Positions 58,136-64,000 of a DNA stretch of 64,000 nucleotides are shown piece by piece. How positions within the stretch are numbered: position 1 is the first letter of the stretch; each line of letters opens with the position of its first letter. Position numbers and translations under genes: made by a program. The notes under the pieces are model-generated. The model had not been told where the DNA came from, did not search any database, and saw nothing but the letters and a program-made list of their open reading frames with translations. This stretch comes from JACMRP01 sp047302465. Its GTDB lineage: Bacteria > Bdellovibrionota > Bdellovibrionia > Bdellovibrionales > Bdellovibrionaceae. Where the stretch lies: the NCBI RefSeq assembly GCF_047302465.1, contig NZ_CP178621.1, positions 1,922,001-1,986,000 on the forward strand, read 5' to 3'.

Positions 58136-59848
58136 ATGATTCAAACTGCCAAAACCCAGATTGCTAATCTTTTAAATCCGTTGACGCAACTTCCAGTGGA
58201 AGACCTGCAAAAAACGCTTGAAAAACCAAAACAATTTGAACACGGACATATCGCTTTTCCTGTTTTTGCTTTGGCAAAAACTCTGCGCTCAGCTCCGCCA
58301 CAAATTGCGGCGGACCTTGCGCAAAAAGTGCAAGTGAAAATGCAAGATGGAAGTCTTCCTTTTTTGGAGAAAGTACAGCCGGCCGGTGGCTTTCTGAATT
58401 TCACTTTTAAAGACGCCTATCTGCAGAAAATTCTTTTTGAAGGTTTGCAGAAATCAAATGTAGGATTTTCTGGCATTGGAAAAGACAAAACTGTGGTCAT
58501 TGATTACGCGTCTCCGAACGTCGCAAAACCTATGCACGTAGGACATCTACGCGCGGCCATGGTCGGACAAGCTATTCGCAATCTGGCGGGGTCGCAAGGG
58601 TACAAAGTTATTGGCGTGAATCACTTAGGAGACTGGGGAAGTCAGTTCGGGAAATTGGCTTGGGCCTACCAGGAGTGGGGAAAAGACTACACCTTTGCAA
58701 ATCCAATGGATGACATGGTGAAACTCTATGTGCGTTTCCACGACGAGGCAGAGAAAAATCCGAATCTCGAGTTAGAAGCAGCCGCAACGTTCAAACGTCT
58801 TGAAAATGGCGACGCCGAAATTAAAAAAATCTGGCAGATGATCGTGGAGTTTTCTTTGAAAGACTATGATCGTTTGTTGAATGGTCTTTTAAAAGTAAAG
58901 CACGATGCCGTTTTAGGAGAATCCTTCTATACCGACAAAATGGACGCTGTGATTGATCTTTTGAAAAAGAAAAACCTTTTGAAAGAGAGTGAAGGAGCCC
59001 AAGTTGTTTTCTTCGATGAAAAAGAAAACATGCCTCCATGTATTATTAAGAAAAGCGATGGGGCTTCCATTTACGCAACTCGTGATTTGGCAACGGCAAT
59101 TTATCGCCATGACGTCATGAAGGGCGATGAATTGCTTTATGTTGTGGGGCAGGATCAAACATTGCACTTCCGTCAGGTCTTTAAGGTCCTTGAACTAATG
59201 GGCTTTGAGTGGGCGAAGACCTGTCATCATATTTCCTTTGGTCTTTATCGCTTTAAAGAAGGCAAGATGTCGACTCGTGCAGGTCGTGTGGTGCTTTTTG
59301 AAGACGTAATCACGCAGGCCATCGAGCTTGTGAGCAAGATGATTGCAGAGAAAAATCCGAATCTTGAAAACAAAGAGACTGTTGCAAGGCAAGTGGCTTT
59401 AGGTGCCGTGATTTTCAATGACTTGGTCAACGATCGAGTTAAAAACGTCGAGTTCGACTGGGATCGTATCTTGAGCGTTGAAGGTGATAGCGGTCCTTAT
59501 GTTCAATACACCGTGGTTCGTTGTCGCAGTATTTTGCGCAAATACGGTAAAGCGCTTCCGGCGCAGCCAAGTATGGATCTGAGCATGGAAGAAGAGCGTA
59601 AACTTGTTTTCCAGCTGATGCAGTTTGAAGACATCTTAACCGCGTCTTACAAACAATTTAAGCCGAACATCTTGGCGCAGTATCTGCTCGAAGTTTGTGG
59701 AAGCTTCAGTCATTTCTATCATAAATGCCGCATTTTAGGTGAGGCTCCAGAAGTAGAGTCTTCTCGTATCGCGATGATTGTTGCGACCGAGAGAATTCTT
59801 GTGCAAGGGCTTAAGATTCTAAATATCGAAGCTCCTGAGGCTATGTAA
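58136..59848 (+). CDS. argS: Arginyl-tRNA synthetase
   Basis: 570-residue class I aminoacyl-tRNA synthetase. The N-terminal Add1 domain contains KPKQFEHGHIAFPVF. The HIGH signature is HVGH (about 136-139) in KPMHVGHLRAAM, the KMSKS counterpart is KMSTR (about 376), and the DALR anticodon domain closes the protein. It attaches Arg to tRNA-Arg. The SD is weak. Its stop shares one base with the next gene's start. Confidence 0.97.
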   Translation: MIQTAKTQIANLLNPLTQLPVEDLQKTLEKPKQFEHGHIAFPVFALAKTLRSAPPQIAADLAQKVQVKMQDGSLPFLEKVQPAGGFLNFTFKDAYLQKILFEGLQKSNVGFSGIGKDKTVVIDYASPNVAKPMHVGHLRAAMVGQAIRNLAGSQGYKVIGVNHLGDWGSQFGKLAWAYQEWGKDYTFANPMDDMVKLYVRFHDEAEKNPNLELEAAATFKRLENGDAEIKKIWQMIVEFSLKDYDRLLNGLLKVKHDAVLGESFYTDKMDAVIDLLKKKNLLKESEGAQVVFFDEKENMPPCIIKKSDGASIYATRDLATAIYRHDVMKGDELLYVVGQDQTLHFRQVFKVLELMGFEWAKTCHHISFGLYRFKEGKMSTRAGRVVLFEDVITQAIELVSKMIAEKNPNLENKETVARQVALGAVIFNDLVNDRVKNVEFDWDRILSVEGDSGPYVQYTVVRCRSILRKYGKALPAQPSMDLSMEEERKLVFQLMQFEDILTASYKQFKPNILAQYLLEVCGSFSHFYHKCRILGEAPEVESSRIAMIVATERILVQGLKILNIEAPEAM

Positions 59849-60561
59849 TGAAACGTGTGTTTTTGCTTTTTGTGCCCTTGATGTTTTCGCAAGTAGTACT
59901 TGCGGAAGTTATCAAGGGCGAGCTTTTTGAGCAAAAAACGCATTTCGGTAAAAAGCTTTATGACCTTGTGATTGATGTTCAGAAAAAAGAAGGACTTACT
60001 CAGACCTTTGTTTCTTACAAGGATCTTCAAGGCAACGTCGTTGTCCAAGAAAATGGAACCTTTAAAGGTGATGAACTCATCTCTTTAGATATTGATCAAA
60101 AGCAAACTCAAGAAAAGGGCTTCATTCAGGTCGAGGGAGATCAGGTTCTTTTTACCTATGAAAAAGATGGTAAGAAAAAGACTGATAAAGAAAAACTTCG
60201 AAAACCTCTTTTGTCTCAGGCCAATTTTAATACTTACGTCGCCAATCATTGGGATGAGATTGTTCGTCCTGAGGGTGTGGAAGTTCGGTTTGCAGTTTGG
60301 TTTCGTCTTGAAACAGTGGGATTCAAGATTTTCAAGGTCGGTGAGCGACAAAAAGATGGACAGAAGTGGGTCCACTTGCGGATGAAACCAAGCAATATGG
60401 TGATTGCAGCACTCGTTGATCCACTAGAACTTTGGTACGAAGAAAGCAGTCGCCACCTTATGGAAATGTCAGGACGCGTTTCTCCGAAAACGAAGAGTGG
60501 AGATTCGTTTATGGATCTTGATTGTGACGTTCGCTATACTTTCCCGAATTCATCAAAATAA
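59848..60561 (+). CDS. Exported protein of unknown function
   Basis: 237-residue protein with a signal peptide (1-19, ending QVVLA). The mature part is beta-rich with Lys-rich turns (YEKDGKKKTDKEKLRK) and a DPLELWYEESSRHLMEMSG segment, reminiscent of DUF3108-like lipocalin-type proteins, but this is weak. Its start overlaps the argS stop by one base, so it is translationally coupled to argS, an unexpected pairing. Confidence 0.7.
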   Translation: MKRVFLLFVPLMFSQVVLAEVIKGELFEQKTHFGKKLYDLVIDVQKKEGLTQTFVSYKDLQGNVVVQENGTFKGDELISLDIDQKQTQEKGFIQVEGDQVLFTYEKDGKKKTDKEKLRKPLLSQANFNTYVANHWDEIVRPEGVEVRFAVWFRLETVGFKIFKVGERQKDGQKWVHLRMKPSNMVIAALVDPLELWYEESSRHLMEMSGRVSPKTKSGDSFMDLDCDVRYTFPNSSK

Positions 60562-60585
60562 AACAACATTTAGAGTTTCTCATTC

Positions 60586-60618
60586 TGAGACGATAGTTGC
60601 TGACATCTCATTGTCTCA
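60586..60618. repeat. Nine-pair inverted repeat with GAGAC/GTCTC arms
   Basis: TGAGACGAT (60586-60594) can pair with ATTGTCTCA (60610-60618; one G-U) around a 15-base loop, upstream of the vWA-like gene. The GAGAC/GTCTC core recurs in the repeat at 61816-61842 downstream of that gene. Confidence 0.5.
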
Positions 60619-60744
60619 AATCATGTTTATCGCATAGACGTGTTCAAAAACTTTGACAGCTGTTGGGACCCTAAACACCTGAAAAGAGGTTCAACAGTGC
60701 TTGGACCCCGAATTGCAGTGTAATTACCTTGTGAGGGGGAACTC

Positions 60745-61761
60745 ATGAAAAGATCCATACTGTTGTTCGTAGGCGCATTAATGGTCGTGATGTTTCAAAA
60801 CTGCGCACAGAACGTAAATTTTAAGCCTGAAGATGCTGGCGTTGCTTTAGGAGCAAACACTGGCAGTGGGGATTTAGGTTCCGACAGTAATTCGGACTCC
60901 AACTCAAATGATAATGGCGGAGATAATAACGCTGGTAACGATTCGTCTCAACCTGCGGCTACTCCGATTCCAAATATTCCTGAATACACTGAATCTTTCA
61001 AAGTAAGCTTTAGCAGCGAGAGCGCACCCCTTGATATGATGTGGGTGATTGATAACTCGGGCTCTATGGCGAAAGAGGCAGAAGCAGTTCGCAAGAACTT
61101 CGATGCATTCTTAACGGCACTTAATAAAACAACTAATTTCAGACTTTTGTTAGTCAGTCTTCAAAGCAATTCTGGTTACGGCGTCATGATTCCTAGTAGT
61201 TTTGATCCAAGCACTCATAAGCAAATCAACCAAGAAGTGGGTTCAACAAACGGCCCATCACTTCTGATTAGTAAACTTAAGACTTTGCCTCAAGGTTACT
61301 TCCGTACAGACTCTAAGAAAATTGTTGTGTTTGTAACGGACGATAACTCTTCACTGTCATCAGCTGATTTTACAAAGAGTATTTTGGCTAATAATATGTG
61401 GAACTCTCAAGATGTGAGCGTATCTTCCTTCATTGGAATCGATGCGGCGACAAGCCCTTGTATGGCAAAGGAAGGGAAAGTTTATAAGGAACTCGCATCG
61501 CAAACAGCTGGTCGTACTTACAATATCTGTATGGCTGACTGGAGTGCTGCATTTAATGACCTTCTCAATTCATCTGTTTCAAAAGCAGTTCGCCGCTTTG
61601 CAATTCCTACTGAAGCCGCTTCTATTAAGAAGGTTTTGGAAGTAAAAGTAGACGGTGTTGTGCTTGCAAGCAACCTTTACTCATTCGAAGCTAAGGCTGT
61701 AACACTTTCGGATTCAGTCAGTTTGTCTGAGAACTCTCAAGTTTTGATCCGCTATCAATAA
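60745..61761 (+). CDS. Putative lipoprotein with vWA-like domain
   Basis: 338-residue exported protein. The signal segment ends VVMFQNCAQ, with Asn before Cys, as in the protein at 10572-11900. An Asn/Ser/Asp-rich linker (about 35-72) follows. The vWA domain begins SAPLDMMWVIDNSGSMAKEA; DxSGS forms the MIDAS metal site (Asp about 98). VFVTDDNSSLSSADF and SSFIGIDAATSPC follow. vWA domains bind proteins in adhesion. SD GAGGGGG lies upstream, and a terminator follows. Confidence 0.8.
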   Translation: MKRSILLFVGALMVVMFQNCAQNVNFKPEDAGVALGANTGSGDLGSDSNSDSNSNDNGGDNNAGNDSSQPAATPIPNIPEYTESFKVSFSSESAPLDMMWVIDNSGSMAKEAEAVRKNFDAFLTALNKTTNFRLLLVSLQSNSGYGVMIPSSFDPSTHKQINQEVGSTNGPSLLISKLKTLPQGYFRTDSKKIVVFVTDDNSSLSSADFTKSILANNMWNSQDVSVSSFIGIDAATSPCMAKEGKVYKELASQTAGRTYNICMADWSAAFNDLLNSSVSKAVRRFAIPTEAASIKKVLEVKVDGVVLASNLYSFEAKAVTLSDSVSLSENSQVLIRYQ

Positions 61762-61789
61762 TATTTAAAGCGTCCTTTAAACCTTGCGC

Positions 61790-61813
61790 CTCCAGCCGTT
61801 GGGCTGGGTTTTT
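61790..61813 (+). terminator. Terminator after the vWA-like gene
   Basis: CCAGCC (61792-61797) and GGCTGG (61802-61807) pair around GTTG, and GTTTTT follows. It ends a few bases before the inverted repeat that holds the next gene's start. Confidence 0.75.
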
Positions 61814-61815
61814 CA

Positions 61816-61842
61816 GAGACAGTCTCGAAATGAGACTGTCTC
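61816..61842 (+). repeat. 11 bp perfect inverted repeat overlapping the TPR-protein start codon
   Basis: GAGACAGTCTC (61816-61826) and GAGACTGTCTC (61832-61842) are exact reverse complements around GAAAT. The ATG at 61830 spans loop and stem. No SD lies ahead of the ATG, so in RNA the hairpin would present or hide the start. It may also be an operator. Confidence 0.8.
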
Positions 61843-62567
61843 AACTTATTTCGGGATACGCCGATAAGCACCCTATGAGAAGAGTATCTAATTCTTTATT
61901 CCTCATTATTTGTTTGAGTATCACGGTTGGCCTTCTGTGGGGTTACAACGAATTTACAAATTACTTCAATCAAGGAAAAGAATATCAGGTGCAAGTGCGC
62001 CAGCTTCAACATCGTATCGAGAAGGAAGAGTTTAAAAATGCTCTTCTTCGTAATCAGCTGAGCGACTTCCAGCAAAGTGTTGCGGCGGTTTTGCCATCTA
62101 ATTCTGCACTGAGAACTCAATTGGCAAGCTATGAAGTTAGAAACTTTGCAAGTGGACTTCGCGTGCCAGCGAGTGAATCGCAAATGGACCTCTCTGGGGT
62201 TATCTTTGAAAAGGGTAAAAAGCTTTTTAAAGATCAAAAGTACGAAAAGTCCATCAAGGAATTCCGTCGTGTTTTGGATGCCTATCCTCTTTCTCGTTAC
62301 AAAGTGGAAAGTCACTTCTTCATGGCAGAGGCCTTCTTCTTGCAAAAAGACTATAAGAGCAGTCTTGATCTGATTGATCAAATGGTTCAACAGTATCCGG
62401 ACAATGACCTTACAGGCTATGTAATGCTTCGTATGGGCCAAATTAGCGAGCTAAACAACCGTCTTGAGGAAGCTTCTGAAGTTTACAAGACGGTCCAGTT
62501 GAACTTCAAAAACGATCAGCTGCGCGCTCAGGCGCATAAGCTTGCTGAGGGAGTTCAGGTCGAGTGA
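61830..62567 (+). CDS. Membrane-anchored TPR protein
   Basis: 245-residue protein with one membrane helix (about 20-40: NSLFLIICLSITVGLLWGY), a coiled coil (about 50-90), then TPR-like repeats in FEKGKKLFKDQKYEKSIKEF, AEAFFLQKDYKSSLDLIDQM and LRMGQISELNNRLEEASEVY. The layout resembles CpoB/YbgF proteins of the Tol-Pal system but is inverted in topology. The start lacks an SD; a second Met at 61875 is possible. The next gene overlaps by four bases. Confidence 0.78.
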   Translation: MRLSQLISGYADKHPMRRVSNSLFLIICLSITVGLLWGYNEFTNYFNQGKEYQVQVRQLQHRIEKEEFKNALLRNQLSDFQQSVAAVLPSNSALRTQLASYEVRNFASGLRVPASESQMDLSGVIFEKGKKLFKDQKYEKSIKEFRRVLDAYPLSRYKVESHFFMAEAFFLQKDYKSSLDLIDQMVQQYPDNDLTGYVMLRMGQISELNNRLEEASEVYKTVQLNFKNDQLRAQAHKLAEGVQVE

Positions 62568-63310
62568 TGAAAAAGTTCGCGCACTTGTTGTTATTTCTGG
62601 CGGCGTTTCAAGTAGAGGTTCGAGTTCGTGCCTCTGAATCTACAGCAGTTTCTTTTCCTGAAAATTGTATCGGCAAAAGCATTCCTTGTTCATTCAAAGT
62701 GACTGAGGATAAGTGGTCTTATGAAGCGGGTGCCATAAAATTGCGCGCGCCAATGAATACTATTTTGACAGAAAATTCAAAAACCAGGGACTGGACTGTC
62801 GTAGAAGGCAGTCTTTGGGTGCAAAATGCTCCGTCTGTCAGAGTAAAAACCGTTTCTGCAGAAGTAGAAGCGAGTAGTGGTCAGTACTGGGTTTTTGCAG
62901 AAAAAAACCGCACGGTGTTTCGTAATATCAGTTCAAAACTTGTAGTTACCTTCAAAGATCAAAGTAAAATGGAAATTCCTAGAGGCTTTGAAATTTGGGT
63001 GGGCAGCGTAAACTCCGAAGCGAAAGTGGAGCATGGAATGGTGGAGCCAATCGACCTCAAGCAACACTTGAAGTCTTGGTTTGCGCTTTATCCAGGGACT
63101 CGCCAACAGTTCGTTTCTGAAGTTCAAGACCTGAAAGACCAATGGGCAGACCTAATCGAAGAAAGCGGCGACATTTATAAAAAAGTTGCCGAAAGAAAGA
63201 TGGCTGCTCTAGACGAGGAAAAGCGCAAGCAGCTTGAAGTTCAGAAGAAAAAAGACGACGATCGCCGCCAGTTGCGTGAACGTTTTCATAAGCGCGTTTT
63301 TGAATACTAA
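62564..63310 (+). CDS. Exported FecR-like protein
   Basis: 248-residue protein with a signal peptide (about 1-22). The beta-rich part (about 40-150) resembles FecR/LysM-associated domains: AGAIKLRAPMNTILTEN, WTVVEGSLWVQNAPSVRVKT, EASSGQYWVFAEKNRTVFRN. A charged coiled-coil end follows (about 185-248, Lys/Glu/Arg-rich). ATGA overlap with the TPR gene gives a coupled pair. A periplasmic partner function is inferred. Confidence 0.7.
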   Translation: MMKKFAHLLLFLAAFQVEVRVRASESTAVSFPENCIGKSIPCSFKVTEDKWSYEAGAIKLRAPMNTILTENSKTRDWTVVEGSLWVQNAPSVRVKTVSAEVEASSGQYWVFAEKNRTVFRNISSKLVVTFKDQSKMEIPRGFEIWVGSVNSEAKVEHGMVEPIDLKQHLKSWFALYPGTRQQFVSEVQDLKDQWADLIEESGDIYKKVAERKMAALDEEKRKQLEVQKKKDDDRRQLRERFHKRVFEY

Positions 63311-63440
63311 AATCCCGACCTTTGTTGGGCCACTAAAGTCCTGTTTTCCAATCCAAAATAACGCCTAGAGATCCTTAAAATCAGCTTTGTGATAGGCTTA
63401 AATTAGCATTTTGTAAGCTTATTTCTCAAGGAGGACAGGG

Positions 63441-64000
63441 ATGTCCAGTGTTGGTGGAGCATCAGATAGCAAGCGTCAGGATGATCGCGTTCGTAAAACT
63501 CGCGAAGATTATGAGAGTCGCGAGGCCGAAAATCAAAAACGACAAAAAGCTGAAATGGAACATTTGAACAAAAAGCATTACGCGGAAATCAATCGTATTA
63601 CTGCGGATTTCGATCGGGAAATGGATGAGTTGAAAAGCCATTACCGCCAAAACTTGAATGAACGTGATCAATCCAACATCCGTAAAGTAGATGAAGTCCG
63701 AAATCTGTACAAAGAACAACTTCGCAAAAAAACTGAAGAAAACGACGGCGATCGTCGCCAGATGAGAAATGCGTTTAATGGCGCGATTCAGAAGCAGAAG
63801 AGCATCAGCGAAATGCAAAAAGACAATCTTATCGAGAATCACCAGTCTGAAATTAATCAGCAAGGTGAAAAGTTTCAGGAAATGAGCTTGCGCAATCGTC
63901 AGGAGCTTAAAGAGAGTTTAGGTGACCACGATCAGAAGTTGAAGGATGCGCATGGAAGAGAAATGAACGCGACGATCAAAGATCGTGACACTCAGCTTGG
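63441..64000 (+). CDS. Coiled-coil protein, cut by the window end
   Basis: At least 186 residues, open at base 64000. The start at 63441 follows AAGGAGGA and reads MSSVGGASDSKRQDDRVRK, then an almost unbroken Glu/Lys/Gln/Arg-rich coiled coil with no hydrophobic segment. It may be a cytoskeletal or scaffold protein. It lies 130 bases after the FecR-like gene on the same strand. The 3' part is not seen. Confidence 0.75.
   Translation, partial: MSSVGGASDSKRQDDRVRKTREDYESREAENQKRQKAEMEHLNKKHYAEINRITADFDREMDELKSHYRQNLNERDQSNIRKVDEVRNLYKEQLRKKTEENDGDRRQMRNAFNGAIQKQKSISEMQKDNLIENHQSEINQQGEKFQEMSLRNRQELKESLGDHDQKLKDAHGREMNATIKDRDTQL

Noticed and set aside
61841..61867. Sigma28-like promoter (GCCGATAA with TCAA 15 bases before) inside the TPR gene
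   Set aside because: Such an 8-mer is expected about twice by chance in a window this size (another GCCGATAA is in lgt), and the -35 is imperfect. It remains possible only if the gene starts at 61875.

Overview
The window is chromosomal DNA of a Gram-negative, sheath-flagellated, probably predatory delta-type bacterium, best matched by Bdellovibrio or a close relative in the Bdellovibrionota. This rests on a short flagellin of D0/D1 type, many large secreted orphan proteins, an LptD-type outer membrane, two Lgt-type lipoprotein candidates with an odd [FY]QNC box, an oleate hydratase, and an rpsP-khpA-rimM-trmD-rplS-rnhB-yraN run. The species is inference. I see no rRNA, insertion sequence, prophage or CRISPR array. 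There is one tRNA, initiator tRNA-fMet.

Layout. 1-8.5 kb: flagellin behind a tiny leader ORF; a ferritin-like protein with a Fur-box-like site; a Fur/Zur regulator with a His-rich periplasmic metal-binding partner; a tandem receiver/PilZ-like protein; an NmrA-like reductase; a receiver-CheX fusion; lgt; and a small-protein stress cluster (YqjE-like, DUF883, CsbD). 8.6-23.4 kb: an accessory, mostly exported block. It holds two large orphan secreted proteins, an EF-hand lipoprotein, a three-gene minor-pilin-like operon ending in an EF-hand secreted protein, an L,D-transpeptidase and a repeat protein. 23.5-35.7 kb: oleate hydratase, CvfB-like protein, a polyamine ABC transporter split over two divergent units, a Nudix-methyltransferase fusion, a second methyltransferase, pirin and a probable cysteine-peptidase lipoprotein. 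35.8-43 kb: tRNA-fMet, a Pro/Thr-stalk protein, trhO, prfC and an ABC exporter. 44-49.7 kb: core RNA and ribosome genes from ffh to yraN. 49.7-64 kb: lptD, STAS, coiled-coil proteins, a VKOR-DsbA fusion, ChaN-like and GYF_2 proteins, HU, argS, a vWA-like lipoprotein, and a TPR/FecR-like/coiled-coil operon cut by the window end.

The most unusual signal is a recurring arrangement in which the start codon lies inside a perfect inverted repeat: 16 bp at 8622-8667, 11 bp at 14405-14492, 11 bp at 61816-61842, and a weaker 8 bp case at lgt. In the first two, the Shine-Dalgarno sequence is in or beside the loop. This suggests structural control of translation of envelope or secreted proteins. Other notable points are the pilin-like protein with a Pro/Thr linker set between two coiled-coil helices, the EF-hand domain shared by two exported proteins, a 128 bp convergent coding overlap, the Nudix-methyltransferase fusion and the duplicated receiver/PilZ architecture.
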